Notes: a model not told the origin generated them from the sequence alone. 64,000 bases of DNA from Fratercula arctica (GCA_947846985.1 CANTUZ010000005.1:12022001-12086000); one strand, 5' to 3'; shown: positions 37,197 to 51,734, counted from the stretch's first letter. Numbers and translations are program-made.

Positions 37197-40100
37197 ATAT
37201 TCATCACCCTTCTGTGAGCCCCTAACCAATTTCATGTCCATCTAAGTGGAGGATGGCACAGCAGCCAACATCTTTCATCTCTAAATGAACAAGGACATGA
37301 AGAAGAAAAAAAACCCCAGAAATCTTTCTTTTCTTACCTATTCAACACAGATTCTAGAAACTACTGAGCACTATAAGACTTTTGGTTGATAATTACATTT
37401 TGGATTCTGTATCAGCCTATGAAGTGTGAAGAATGCAAAGTTTCTAAAACACGTTTCAGTAAACTTGTATCTTATGGGAATGTTTCTGCTACTGACACAT
37501 AAAACTCATCTGTCCTCTTTTATTCTTAGCATCTAAACAGAGTCTGTAATCCTCAAACTCTGATTCCATACCAGTAGCTATATAATCCCCAAGCAAAGCT
37601 TCATAATGCATTTTTGAGGAATTCTGCTAATAGTTTTCCTTGTCAATTAATAACCAAGATACTCTACATGCTACAGGCCAGCGTGTCCTGTTAATGTTTA
37701 CATTTGTCAGTGTATTAACAGTCAGACTTCTACATCAAAACTTGAGAAGTAAAAATATTTTACACAGAAAAAGATAAAGATTCTGAAAAGCACACACATA
37801 CACAAGTGAGATCAGTACTAGGGCACTCTAATATCTCCAGTGCTGAGTGTGAAAGACAAGAACTTTCTATAGAATACTAAAATATAAAGGAAAAAATCCT
37901 CATAATCTTTCAAGCAGAATTTTTGTTTGATCTCCAGTTGAAAGCAATTAAGCTATTCTTTCTGATGAACTGCAAAATCCTATAGCTGAGTTAAGTAAGT
38001 CTTGCATAATCTCTAGGAAATGAGAAAAGATCAGTTTGAACTTTAGAACTTCATACAGAAATTAGTATAAAACTCAATGGAAAGCTAGTATTCTGGGTGA
38101 TTCTGTGCTCTAAATTAGTACTGACTTTTGAAGAGTCCTGGAGAAATCTTTGCCACTTCAGCAAGCACTAATCCATATCTACAGCGTGCTATTGCGTGGG
38201 GTTATGCACCATTTCAAACAGCTCCGTAAGTCTGATGGATAAACTGGAGGTTTCTCTTTAGCAGATCTATCTTGATGTAAGTGGTGTTAAGGCTCTGAAA
38301 TTGCTTCATTTTAAGAACTTCAAAACTAAGAAAAATACAGGTTACTGTCTATGCCACCTCCAATGATGAAAACTTCCCTGTTTTAGAGGAAAAAGCAAAA
38401 GAGTGTGCACCGAGCTGTTACAGACCACCTTTCCAAGCTTCCCGCACACTTAACCAGGTGAGAGTAGTCTTTTACTAAAGCTTTAGCAATTACAGCCTAC
38501 CCTGAACCTGGAAACCAAAGTGACCTATTTTCAAAAGAAAATCTTAAGTCACTAGCTATTACTGAAATTTTTAACCACAGCCTTCAAATAAATAAACGGC
38601 CCATTTAGGACACTCAATTACTTAGCTAAAATGCTAAGAGATGCAGCCCTTCTCTTCATTCTTCCCCATTGCCTCCTGAACTCCTTGAAATACACTAGCT
38701 GAATCGGTATCATGTTAAACCTCTTCTTCTGTGTTCAGCATCTTTGTATTTTAGCACTCTTCTAGTATACAGAGATGAGCAACCATTTTGTTCTTAGACA
38801 CTAAGCCCTTAAAAGTAATACACTGCTTGTATTTTACTTGAAAGAACAAAATATAAGCCGTTAAGAAAACAAAAACAAAACAAAAAAGATCCTCAACCCA
38901 AACTTAACACCCCCCCCTCCCTGAGTTCTGAATCTCCATACTCAATGACTAATGGGACACCTATGAAGACATTCTGGTGACAAGTACAAAATTTTAACAC
39001 ACACTATGGTTACAAAAAGAGGTGGAAGAAAAGGGTATGACGTTCAAGTCTGAACTACATTAAAATAAACAGTGTACACAACAGACATCACAAAACCAAG
39101 TCTGACTTATTCTTGTACCCGTGGCATGTTGTACAAAACTAGCTCTATTTCCATGTCACATGGCAGCACTGAAATGCTTTGACATGTGCAAAACCAAAAT
39201 AAATCACCACTATACTCTAAAAACCAAGGCAGGCATTACATGTACAGTATGGTTAAGAGCCTTGCCTCTGTAACTGCTCAGCACCATTTCCTTTTCTGTT
39301 GCTGTGTATATTAAAGCAAATAAAAGGCTCCTCTGCATAAATGCTGAGAATAAGTTTTTAAAAAATCCACACTTACTGAGATAATTTTTATAACATTCTT
39401 GTCGCAAACTATCCTTCTGTAATCCTATCAACACCACTTAAAGAAAAAGATTCCGAAGCACAGCAAATAAAAACAAATTGGAGTGACAGGTCTTCATAAA
39501 CAATACAGGGATATCAAATAAACAGTCTTGGTTTGTTAACTATTGCCATTTAACTCAGTGTCCCTGCTCCCACAATGACACAGCAGATTTAAATTAGACG
39601 TGCAAACACCGAAAGACAGGAAAGTATATTTTTCCAACACTCGGTAGTTTTTAGGAAGAATATTAGTAGCTGCCCAATAGCCTTAACAGTTTGACATAAC
39701 ATGTCTACTCTTGTATTAACAGCAACAAGATATACATACACACACGTAAATACACAACCTAAAGCCTATAGCTCATCACTGTGATTCAGTAGAGAATTTT
39801 CTTCCAAATCTGTCTTTATGTATTAGAAGAGGAGAAAACAATAAGAACTTGAATGTATGGCAGAGAGCTGATAGGCAGAGACAAATGGCATACAATGCAT
39901 CTTTTGAAATGAAGTCCCAAAAATACAGAAGTTAATTCTGCTACCTGGTAGTATGGAACATTTCATCTGTTATAAAACAGGGTGTTTACCATGCTGGTTT
40001 ATTATCCAAGATGTTGTGCCATTCATTGCAGCTCAGTCTTCCCAGGGGTTTGAGCTACAAGCTCAGATCTTCACAACCTGCTACATTCCTTATTTATGAA

Positions 40101-41164
40101 TTGATACACTTTGATCAGCCATGCCAGTTACTCTTTCCTCCTGCCCTTTTTCGTCTTTCATCAGTCCCTTGACAAAATTCTGTTTCAGACAAATGTATAG
40201 AGCAGCATTACATGCAGGGCAATTCACTGAAGATTATTTTCTATGTTAATTCCAGAAACAGATAAAAATCAAATAGATTCCATTAGCAAATTTTCCAGAC
40301 AGTCCCTTCTCACAAAAAAAGCCTAACCACGCTCCATAAAGATTAAACTAAATACCACATCCTTGCGCCCGCTTGGGGAAAATATTCCTCATACTTGAAT
40401 AGACTAAGAGTATATAGCAAATAACATAAATTCAATACACACTATAAACAGACAATTTTAGCTGCACATTCAGGTACACTTCTTGACAAGAGTGGTTTCA
40501 GTGTTTCAGTGGTGATGGGGTTAACTAACACTGTGATCGAGGCTTTGATCAGACAGCAATCAATATTGCAATCAAAACTAAAATATATAGAATACAGACA
40601 GTGTATAAAGTGTACAGCCCAATGCAGTCATTGCGACTTCACAGCACAACCCTCTGCATTACACATGATGAAAACAGGGCATTCTGTAAGGCCCCAGGGA
40701 TATTTTTTTTCAATTATTATTTTATAATACTGCAAGTTCCTTAGACAAAGAAAATGAGAAACTATGGAAATAAGTATATTTCAGAGGCAAGGGGCTGAGA
40801 GAAATTTCTCATTTCCTAAAACTTTCCCCAGTCAGAGGCATCAACTGCAATAAACTTGTCTCAAAGACTGAAAACGGACAGTTTTTTGTGGTTGCTCTTT
40901 TCTGAATAACAGTAGTTTAAAAAAAAAAAAGTCCAGTTTTAACGTAATCAGAACAAAAATATGGTCATTTATTCCACGGGTATTTAGAGATAAGGAGGTA
41001 CAAAACAGATGTGAACTATAGTGGCTTCTGTCTGTTGTTGCTGAGCTCAGTACAGCTTTTAGTGTCCAACAGACATTATTAATAAAAAAGCCTTTCAATT
41101 TTGAGAAGAAATACTGTGGATCTCATCTGAATTTGCAAGTTTCCATCATTTTGTCACTGCTAAA
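37197..41164. other. Noncoding, no supported gene
   Basis: About 4 kb of AT-rich sequence with scattered short frames lacking any domain. Simple features include an A-rich run with CAAAA units near 38867-38890 and a C-run near 38910. Nothing else recognised. Confidence 0.5.
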
Positions 41165-41334
41165 GGGAGAGGGAGAGGGAGAGGGAGAGGGAGAGGGAGA
41201 GGGAGAGGGAGAGGGAGAGGGAGAGGGAGAGGGAGAGGGAGAGGGAGAGGGAGAGGGAGAGGGAGAGGGAGAGAAAGAAAAAGAAAAAGAAAAAGAAAAA
41301 GAAAAAGAAAAAGAAAAAGAAAAAGAAAAAGAAA
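41165..41334. repeat. Compound (GGGAGA)n-(AAAAAG)n hexanucleotide repeat
   Basis: About 18 almost perfect copies of GGGAGA (41165 to about 41273) pass directly into about 10 copies of AAAAAG (about 41274-41334). The plus strand is uninterrupted purine for about 170 nt. The GGG-N3-GGG-N3 spacing satisfies the standard G-quadruplex pattern many times over, and the mirror-like homopurine tract could form triplex DNA. Long frames on both strands here translate to GEGEGE or SPSPSP/SLSLSL repeats and are artefacts of the repeat. Confidence 0.95.
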
Positions 41335-43092
41335 GTCTCATTTTTCTCTTCCGAAATGGGAAGACCGTTTCCTTCCCAGCTATATGTACAAGGGAATAAG
41401 CAGATTATAGACATTTTGAGCTCTCTACCTCTGTGCATCTTCTGGAAGAATAGGCATTGGCCCAAGAAAAATCTAAGTAAGACCATCTCCACTTCTTATA
41501 CACAGAAAGACCTTCTTACCTGCCTCATTTCCCTTTAAGTGTCATAAAATTAAATAACAAAAACCCATAGCTCCATAAGAAAACTATAGCTAAACTACCA
41601 TAGACATGATTTGACTGCCACAGAATACAAATGCTATTGCAATATTGACAAGGCATGACCCTCTTCATTACTTAAGTTGACAGTTTTATTATACTGTCAG
41701 AATTTAAAGTGTGTCCATTTTCCTCTTACAGATGATGGGCCTGTCAAAATCTTCAATCAAGGTTCAGTTGTTATAGCCCTACTAGAGCTTCAGCAGTATG
41801 AGAAAGAGGAGAATAATGACACCATTCCTAAGCTGCTTTATTTTACCCTGAAGCATCATAAAAAGCCATCTAGCTCCAATTTCCATGACATAGCCATCAA
41901 ATAATGGGACGATCAGTGCCACACAGATTGGAGAAATCAGACAAATCAGTGGCCACGGTTGTGTTTTAGAAAGAGTAAACCTAATTCTACCACATGCCTA
42001 CATTTGTGATTCTTTTGCCTTGTTCACACACAGTAATTACAATTAAAAATTAAATTTTTTGCATCACAACTAACAAATGCCAGAGAGATCCACATATGGG
42101 GGTTCTGTGGGATCTCCTCTATCTTGCTGAGAGAATGACTGGAGGTCGCCGAGGAAAAAGTAGATATTTGCAATGAAAATATAATGTGAAGATTCCATGT
42201 GACAAATTCTCTGCTGGGACTCTTCCTTATTCATGCCTGGACAGAGGCTCTTTCAGATTAAAAAAAAAACCCAAAACAACAGCTTCCCCTCCCTTCCCCA
42301 TGGATAAAACCAAGCAAACAAACAAACAAAAAAAACCAAAAACCAACCAATAAACTAAAATATTCTCCTTGTGGAAGAGTCAGAGTTGGAGAGTAGGCAA
42401 GAGTCTAGCTGCTTACGACTGCAAGGCTCCAGCATCAGGCAGCTCATAGAGGACAGTCTCTAATCTCCAAAACCAAATCCTCATATTTATTACAGTAGAT
42501 TATAATTCCACATCCAAGATACTCTTTAAAATCTTTTTCAAGGTTTCATTGAGATGTTGTTAGCCCAGAAATATGTAGAGTCTAATGAAAGCCTCCCAAG
42601 AACTGAAAACAAAATACCTATGTTTATTTAGGTAAACATTTTGACCACAGCCTACAGGGACCTCAACATACAACACAATTACTTGGAGAAAGATAGGCAC
42701 ATGCAATAAATCTTAAGAGTTACTCTTGGCCTGAATATATGAGCTACAGTTTACAACAGTTTTGGTACTCCAGTAGTAGGGAAGAAAGCATTACTGCTGT
42801 TTTTCTGGTAAAGAAGCTTCTTAGTTTAAAAATTTTTTTTTCAGATAAGGAATTTGCTAGATCCAGGAAGCAATACATCTGTCTAGAATAACTGGCACTG
42901 CTTATTTCCTCAATATATAAATATTAGAAGAAAGATACGGTAAAAATCCAAATACATGAAGACTCAAAAAATTCCTTAAAAGTGTCGAATATACAGATAG
43001 ACATATTGGTGCCTCTATTTTCCAATAAATAAAACTAAGGTGTTAAGAATATGTGTCTTTTTTGCTTATATATATAAGTACATAAAACATAT

Positions 43093-43152
43093 ATATATGT
43101 TTATTTATAGATATATACACACACACACATATATACATAAATAAACATATAT
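43093..43152. repeat. AT-rich inverted repeat around a CA run
   Basis: The 16-bp arms 43093-43108 (ending GTTTATTTAT) and 43137-43152 (starting ATAAATAAAC) are exact reverse complements and flank a 28-nt loop containing (AC)6-type sequence and TATATA. The surrounding 43060-43170 is TA-rich. It can form a hairpin or cruciform, and is most likely a product of microsatellite expansion. Confidence 0.75.
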
Positions 43153-46100
43153 GGTTTATATAGTTATATTAAAAAACCCCCCAAAAACAGCCTTAGCTGC
43201 CTGGAGTTGTTCCAGGTATAAAAAGTGAAATTCATCACTGATGTGCTACTGGAGAATAAGTCAACAGACCATTCACTTCAGTATCTCATTTCCTTATTTG
43301 AGATACTCCACAGAAAGCAAGCTTTTACTTCCGTCACACCTAAAGAAGTATACACTACATTGGATTGGAAGTATACACATTGCACTGGCATGTGTCCCTT
43401 AGGCTGACTAGATGTACTAATGGTCAATGGTTAATGTTTTCTGCAAATACAATCTTAAGAAAAGAATCCGCAATAGTATTATCACACTTCTACACAATCG
43501 TCTTCCAAATGTTACTACTAGCTTGCTTCTCTGAAGTATCATGACAGTGGCTAATTCTAAATTGTCTTAAATTGGTAAAAAGAGTTATTGATACAATGTT
43601 CTCACAATTTGGCTAGGTGTTTTCTTTGAATTGTTCATTAAGACCAGGAGCTCTAGCTGCATGGCCTCCAACCATTAAACTACCTAAGCTTCTTGAGAAA
43701 GCAAGCCACAACTCTGATTTCTGAGAAAAGAAAGAGGGTAACTCATAAGCCTATATGGTTATAAAAGCAGAACAATTGATAGAAAACTCAGCAGCTGATC
43801 CAGAGAAAAGAAATAAAAGCCATTTCCTGCTGCAATGAAGTGGGACACTTTCCCAAGAGAAACACTTTAACACTGGAAAGTTGAAAAAGCACATAGATCA
43901 AGGCCTGATTTTTGGTTTATAACGTGTGGTATTATAAGAAAAATAAAGAATAGCGGCAATGCCAAAGTTTATACACTGTCTGAAGTATGTATTCTTCATG
44001 AACAGAAATGAAGTCAGACTGCAGAATCCACATACTGTATTCTGAACACACCTGTGCCAAGTCTGCACCTAGCTCAACTCTTTGTTGTTTGACCTCATTT
44101 TTTAGCCTTGCTGGATATGAAATCTATTACTCCATTAGAATGAATAAATAAAAACCTTGAATACACACCAAACTATTCACTAGACTACAAATCTCTGGAC
44201 TCAAACTTTAATGTAGTTTAGAAGCAACCTGCTCAGAAAACTAAACCAATATTCATAAAATACAATAAATACTACTTCTGCCATATCAAGGTGAAAATCC
44301 TATTTTAGTGCATTTATTGAAAATGATCCTGTCCTTCAGAATAGACAGCCCTTTGCCACGTATGTAAGTCATATTTCTCCTCTGATACTTCCCATCATAG
44401 CTATTTCTGGTTTTGTTTTGTTTTGTTTTAAATTTTAAAAGTATTTAGACAGTGCCACAGTTCTAAGGTATCATCACGGGATATCTAAACAGTGCTTTGT
44501 CGTATTAAAACTAGAGGTTACATTAGTATGGGGAGTTAAACTAAAAGCATCTCCAGAATACTTTCTAATGTCTCATTATGACTTTTTTTTTTTTTTTTTA
44601 AAAAAAGGTAAAACAAAACTAAGTAAGCACACACTGCCATGTAAACCAAGGCAGAGCTTCAAAGCTGTAAAAATAGAACAGGCACCAAGCTGTTTTCCCA
44701 AGCTGTAATTAAGAGCCAGCTTGGCAGGAGGCTGTGTTCTACTGGAACATGAAAACCCACACAACTTGTTTAATCTTTGCCACCACCAATACAGCTCCAC
44801 ATCACAAAGCTGAGGACTTCAGGAGGGAACTGTGGTGCTTCTGCCAATGGATGTGCCTTATACCATCAAGATCGCAGAATGAAAACAGCAATTTCCTTCT
44901 GAAGTAGCTTGGAATGCTAATAGCTTCAAACAAAATTGTGCTGGTTTGGTTGTGGGGTTTTTTTTTGTGTTATTTGGTTGGGTCGGTTTTGATTTTATTT
45001 TATTTTTTTTAAGTGTTTTAGAAATCATTATTCACAGGCTCACTGCAAGAGCCAAATAAAACCAGGACTCCAGCTTCCTCACCAATTAGCTTAATAAACC
45101 AAGCTGCTGTAAATGCTGCAGTCATGTATATGTCTATGCTGACATACTAAAAATATCTGCCCATGAGAGCGCTAAAATCTGTTATTTAAAATCTGTTATT
45201 TATTTAAACAGAAATAAGAAAGATAAAGATGTGTAAATGAAATCCCTAGAAATGCCTAAAGTTCACAGAAAGTGAACAGATTCATTGCCAAAATAGGCCA
45301 TTGATGACTACAGGAAGAACATTGCTTCTCATTTGTCGGTTGTTGACTGCTTCAGTAGTAATGCATTAAGCACCAAATGCTATCACAGCAGAGGATTAGA
45401 TGCAGGAAGAACGTGAACATGCCAAGTTCAAACTCTCTCATTGCATATTACTGCATGTCTTTAAGGAATCTAAAAGATTTGCTACTCATCTCAGATAGGA
45501 TTTGAGCCAAAATTCACTAAAAGCAGTTGAGATCTGGACACTTACTTTCATTGAGTTGACAATGCTTCCAGTGAAGAAAAACGAAACACTGCAATTGACA
45601 GCTTTATTTAACAAGAAGCTAATGTTCACTGGCCAAGATGAAAACAATGTGTATTTAACAATCAATAAACAGGACATTAATCATCTCATTTAGCTTTCTA
45701 CATGCACTTCTAGGGGGAACCCATGCACTTTATTTTAGAAGCACACCTTAGAGTGAAATGAATTACACTTTCCTGTCAATAGAGGGCAGTAGATACAGCA
45801 AGGGAGTCAAGGAAACTCAGTATGTGACTACACATGAACCAATGAACACCGTTCATGAGGACTTTGTGGTAGCTCATAGCTCAAGAATAGCTTTTTCTTT
45901 ATTAACTCTGCATAGTGCAAGAAAAGACAATGATATAATCTGCCTGGAGTTTCACTCTAAAAAATAACCAAGCAACGGATCTCAGTTTCATTGACAGTTT
46001 AATTTTCCTCTCTTTCAGCCAGAGGAAATTATAATTTAAACCTCCTGGATCACATCTGGAGCAGCTTTCTGACCTTACAAGGCCTCTTGCCATCCTTTTG

Positions 46101-47121
46101 GAAATATAAAACAAGATGAAATTAGTCACAATCACATGCAAGACAGCTATTCTGATTGGTATAAGTTAAGTTTGATGTGTCACAAATAAAGGTAACATCA
46201 CCCCAAAAATCATAATAGTGATCTCCGCTACACAAACTGAGACTTCACAGATTTAGTTAGTTCCCAGGACATGCTGAGCACATGCATGGATGCATCTTGT
46301 CAGTGCCTTATACAGGCCTTCAATTCTGTTGTGCTGATGTATCATTAATTAACCCAGTTTCTCATACAAGCTGAATAGACAAGGGTTCTGCAAAATCAGT
46401 TCCACATACTGATCCATCACTGTGACAGCCGGGCCCAACAACGTTGCAGTTATAGGAAGGGGACCCTGGGGCAAAAGACACCGTTGGAGAAGAAAAGGGA
46501 GTCTAGTCCCAGCTACGTGCCAATCTAAAGAGAGGATAACTCAATTCTGCAGGGAGTTATTCCCTTAGCTCAATGCAGATATCAATACAGGTAGCCAAAA
46601 GTTTGCCATCACAGCTCAAAAATGTATTTGAGTCAATGTGACATTTTAGGAGAGTTTTTTTTTGGTTTTGGTTTGTTTGATTGATTTTATCTTTTTTTTA
46701 ATTCTGTTTTTTAAGTACAAAAAAGCCGACATCATAGATCCTCCAAATTCAGGGCACGTCAAAACAAAAGATTGTCTACACCGCAAAAGCATTTTCTTGA
46801 CCCCTCAGGACTCCCAAGTGTCCAGTTGATCCTGCTTTCCCTTTATTGAATTGCAGTTCCGAAGCACCCCAGAGTAAGCTGACCTACATGCAAATCCTTA
46901 CTCCTCAACTATATCTCTGTCCAGTCAGATACTTCCCACTGGAGATTAAGGTCTTATCAACAAAAAGATGTTCTCACCGCACTTGGATATGTACTTCCCT
47001 GTATTCCACAGAGGGTGAAGATCTCCACAGAGCAAATCACAAACTGAACTTTCAGCAAGACACAGGAGACAAAAATTCAATTTTTCGAACCTTTGGTTTT
47101 GGTGGGGGTCTATTTGGCTTC

Positions 47122-47152
47122 TTTTTTTTAAAAAAAAAAAAAAAAAAAAAAA
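47122..47152. repeat. T8-A23 homopolymer junction
   Basis: Eight T are followed directly by about 23 A. Such tracts stiffen DNA and exclude nucleosomes. No retrocopy is recognisable on the left side, so I do not call it a poly(A) tail. Confidence 0.85.
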
Positions 47153-47844
47153 GGCTTGCTCTTCCCCAACATAAATGTACTACTCCAACAAGCTTACACT
47201 ACATTATATACACACACACACTTACATATACGTACTGGAACTGTGGTTTTTTTCATGATCCTGACAACTTTCTTTAAAAGAAATATTCTACACCTGACAC
47301 AGGATTTTCCTCTCCTAGTATTTCTATTAAAATACTTTCAAGTTAGAGAAGAACATGCATATGTTGAGCTACATATCATTTTCAACTGTTGCCTTCACTA
47401 ATTTGAATTCCCGCTATCTTTGATTTTAAGTGCATATTACTTCCAATGAAGCTTCTAAGTATAGGTATCAAATGCTCTTATAGAATATTCCAAATGCTAT
47501 ATAGCAGCAGTTTATTTCCATTTTTTTAAGTGCAGTATTTTTTGGTTGCTGTTAAATAAGCAGAATAGTAATCTGTTTGGAAATGCCAGGAAGGGTAGTC
47601 AGAGAAAGGATACTGATGAACCTGGCAAATACCAGCCTATGTTCAGTGTACTAAAATGAGAAAACTAAAATATTAATAATATTTAGCACTTATTTTAAGA
47701 TTTTCCCAAATTAATCTAAATAATGTTTCACAAGAGTAACAACTATGGTCATTTCAGAGACACAAATGGTACAACCAATAGGAGAGAGAACAGAGCGCAG
47801 CTCCTCAGACAGCACACCTTTGAACCCTGTGGTTCAGATTAATT

Positions 47845-47864
47845 AAAAAAAAAAAAAAAAAAAA
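47845..47864. repeat. A20 homopolymer
   Basis: An uninterrupted run of about 20 A after GGTTCAGATTAATT. No source gene is recognisable to the left. Confidence 0.8.
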
Positions 47865-50127
47865 GGCAGACCCCAGACTCTTCCCATAGTATTTACAATT
47901 CATTTTTCTTAGCTTTGATTGGTATAATGATGCATATTTAATTATGTTCTCATGCTAGACTTACAAAACATGAAATTAAAAAAGGAGAGAGAGATCGCAT
48001 CTGTGCTTTTGACAATGCACCTAGCAACAATCCATCTCTGTACAGTTATCAATAATAAACACCAAACTACATGTCATGACTGAAGCTGTAACAGAGATGG
48101 ATCAGAAAATCTTCACATCACATCTGGAAGGGAGAGAAAAGGCTGTAACAAGCTTTTTGACCCACGTGGGTTTGCCCCACATTTTTATATATTTCATTTC
48201 CTCATTCTGACCTGACTGCTATCCTGCTACTTTGATAAGAGGTGCTATATTTAGTAAGTACAGTATGACTATATGGTACCATCTTGACATTCTTTTAAAA
48301 TATGCATTAGGAGGGGGGAAAAAAATTGTAAAGGCCTTTGTCAGTCAAAGTCAGTCAGTCTCTTATTTGCACTTTTTGCACATTCTGAATGTCTTGCATT
48401 AAAAAAAAAAACACACAAACAAACAAATCAACCAAAAATCCCCCAAACTAATCTAATCCTCACTTTTTCTACTTTAACGTACTAGCTGAGCATCTGTTTT
48501 CTCAGAGGTCATTCCACATCAGTTTCTACTGGTTTTGACTACATACACTGATTGGGCTTAGAAAATTTTATCAGATCATTAACAAAACCAGCAAAAAATC
48601 CCAACACTACTAAAGCAAGAATAATATTCCAATTCAGAATAAAAAAATTTAGGAACCACTCCAGCCCTAAAATACTAATTCAGACCATTTCTGTTTAAAG
48701 GAATTATGAAAGACTCTTCCCTCTTTCAGGGAGGGCCCTGTTGTCTGTTGCAGGTTCATGTCACACAGCTTCTTTCCTAGCTACAACTACATGCATCAGC
48801 AAGTCAGCTGGACTGCATCCAGAGTTTACAGGTGTGTGAAAATTTAACTCCAAGTTAAATGGTAAACAGAAAAACTGGAGGTAAAAGATGAGTGTAGGCT
48901 TCATTTCTGGTAGAAAAACAGAAGTTGGAGTTCTTGTTCTTGAGAATCCACCTCCTTCCCCTTTCTTCCAACTCTTCAAATTGGATCCAAAGCACCAACC
49001 ATATAAACAGTGCCTGATGCCTTCACACCTCTTGCTGGCATCCCTGAAAGATCATGACTGAACTGGATTTTATTTAAGTGCATGACATTGCAAAGGTAAG
49101 AGATGAAGTGAGAAGATACCAACGTACACTTAACTGAACTCGGAAAATAACCAAGAAAACAAAATTGCTTATACTTAGATTCTAAAAGGTGTGTGTTTTT
49201 GAAGGTGTTATCAAGTGTTCAAAATTACTGTTTTCCTTTTATCTTCTTGATAACTGTGAAAAGAACAGTCATTCATTTAATACATTTATCTCCTTTCTGT
49301 ATGTCAGGAGAGCTGCAGATTCAACAGACCAGTTCATAGTCAGGGCTTTAGGACTCAGTGATAAACAGTTTACAGGGGTCGATCTACAGTTGCTCTCAAA
49401 GGCATTTAAGGACATTTTTTCTAGCCTCCCTCCCCACAAACAGACACACTTGAATAAAGTTGGTTCAGAAGAACCTTAATGTTTCTAGAAACTCTGATTT
49501 AAAGAAAAATTATTATACGCAAAGTATATCAGCTTTAGCATAGCATTTCTGGACAAAATCAGATCAAAGAACAAGTTATCTATGAACAGTCAATGTTCTG
49601 TTTGACACAGAATTCTGGAAGTCTTGGTTTTGTTCTAAGGCACCTTCAAATATTTAATGAAATAGATAGGCCATATTCCAGCCTGCCTCACTTGAGCCTT
49701 GCTTAGCAATTTAGATCTATCTGGTAGGCCCACAACATTGCAGAAACAGGCTCCAAGGAGAAAAGCCTCAAGTTTAACACTATCTTTAGCAGTTTTTATT
49801 TTTACTCAGTTAAAAATCACCAACCCTATAGCTGCTAATAGTGGGAGCATCATTTGCTCCCCTGAACATACTGTCAAATTCAGAACAGCAACAGACCAGC
49901 TGAATTGTCCATAGCCAACATAAAAAATGAAATCCCCTGCAGCAATACAAAAATCAAAGGACTAAGTCGGACACACCTAGATGTCATTGGGAAACTTATA
50001 TACCAGAGATTTGGACCCATTCACTTTCAGCAAAATTCCGTCTGTACCTTTTTTAAATGACCAAGAGACTATACTATAAGCAGCATTTAGAAACTACTTA
50101 AAAAAAAAGAGGAAAAAGAGCTTCTCT

Positions 50128-50144
50128 CCCCCCCCCCCCCCCCC
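50128..50144. repeat. C17 homopolymer in a polypyrimidine stretch
   Basis: A run of about 17 C bordered by CTTCTCT on the left and TTTCTTTTC on the right. G17 on the minus strand could form G-quadruplex structures, and the length is likely to vary between individuals or be a sequencing artefact site. Confidence 0.85.
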
Positions 50145-51734
50145 TTTCTTTTCATGTTCTTAGATCAGACAAAACCAGTCTCCTAGCTGCTTGGAGCAAA
50201 AACTCTGCTGTTGTTGCTTTTTCAGAGTTTTCTGATGATCTCTCAATGGAAAACTGAACAAAGTCAGGTCCCAGTATCTACACTGTCAATCAAACGGAAA
50301 AGAAAGATGATTCCCTTAGCTTCTTCCTCTTTGTGCTTAATTAGTCTTTGCACATTCCCACAAGGGGTTAAACTTGGCTGGCTTATACTAATGGCTTCAA
50401 AATCCTCAGCTCTGACAAAGAAGTTGAAAAACAGGTCTAGTAAAGCTCAGAAAAGCAGAGCATTCTTTTAAAAAATGAAAGTATATTCATTTGAAGTTTG
50501 AAAGCATGTTCTGCTCCTTAAATCCCAGTCCTCAATGAAAGATAACATTGGAAAGCTGAAGGCACTGAGTGCATGTTCTCATTTAATTAAGGCTACCTCT
50601 ATTTTTAAGTATAACAGGAGAGTGGCATTGTCATTATGTGTCTCATGCAAAATTAACCTTTAGGCAGGGGCATCTAAAAGCATCCTAATAACTAGAGCCT
50701 ATGTAGGAGTTCTGATCTGTTTAGAGAAGTTTCTGTGACATATAGAATTCTAAGCATATACTCCAAGTTGTATTTTCAATAGATTACAAGTCCATCCTTT
50801 TACCAGCAATAGGGCTCACTGGTTGAAAAGTTTATTTTAAGATTCCTGACCGAGTGAGTAACAGTCACCAACTTCTCTCATGGAACCTGAATATATTTTT
50901 CCCTATTTCATTTCCTATCTGTCTCCCTCATTCCAAACTATGTTTTTCAAACCAAAAATATATGGCTTATTTTCTGCGAATGGAAATTACGCAGCACAAT
51001 GTTCTCCAGACATTAACAAGACAGACTGATAACGTATCAATGGTACTGCCTGATCCCCATCAGATGGACAGATATGAATTTACCTGATTTCCCTCTGTTG
51101 GATTATTCATGAGGAAGAAGAACACTCCAAACCAACACACTTTCCTGCTGACTGTAGAATCATCAGCAAGTAGTTGTCCAGTCTGATGCAGAATAAAACT
51201 CATGTATGAGATGTTACTGTTAATAAAAGCAATGACAAACATAAACTTTCTAAAACTGAAATGAATGACACTAAAGCACCTAATCAATGAAATAGTTGGT
51301 TAAAGAAAAAGAATGTAATTGCTTCCAGGACTGTTTTAGCTGCACTATGTTTGCAACTAAACACAAGCATTACCTTTTGACGAGTAGTTGATAGACTCTT
51401 CAGTAGTCAAGAGTCAATTCGACAACTAAATTACTTAAGAAAAAGAACTATTTGACCATTACTAAGCATATTTCAATCATGAAAGTTCATATCTATAAAA
51501 CAGTGAAGAGAAGCTTAGACTCTTGCCACCATTTCAGCTCTAAAGGCTTCTAATATAAAATTAAATTAAAAGGAAAGGAAAATATGAGCTCCTCAGTAGT
51601 CTTTAAAACAAGAATATGAGTACAAAGTTAAAGCAGTATGTCTTGTCTGTATAAGACTTCATGTGGTATCTGCACACATTGACTAAAACAGTTTAAGCTA
51701 TGCTCTAAACAGTGGCCTAAAAAGGATGTGTTCT

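Larger units (their letters stand above)
41335..51734. other. Noncoding, no supported gene; simple repeats
   Basis: 10.4 kb of AT-rich sequence. Reading frames (longest 143 codons, 46846-47277, which runs through a poly(A) tract giving poly-Lys) lack domains. It contains A/T homopolymers (47122-47152, 47845-47864, near 44582-44606), a C17 run (50128-50144), (CAAA)-type runs near 42314-42340, and an AT-rich inverted repeat (43093-43152). No retrotransposon or RNA gene was recognised. Confidence 0.5.

Noticed and set aside
41123..41492. Long open frames on both strands encoding GEGEGE, SPSPSP and SLSLSL repeats
   Set aside because: They are produced by the hexanucleotide repeat, which leaves no stop codons; there is no unique protein sequence.
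46846..47277. 143-codon frame on the plus strand
   Set aside because: It crosses a T8-A23 homopolymer giving poly-Lys, has no domain, and its flanks look noncoding.
47845..47864. A20 run as the tail of a processed pseudogene
   Set aside because: No recognisable retrocopied gene or target-site duplication to its left.
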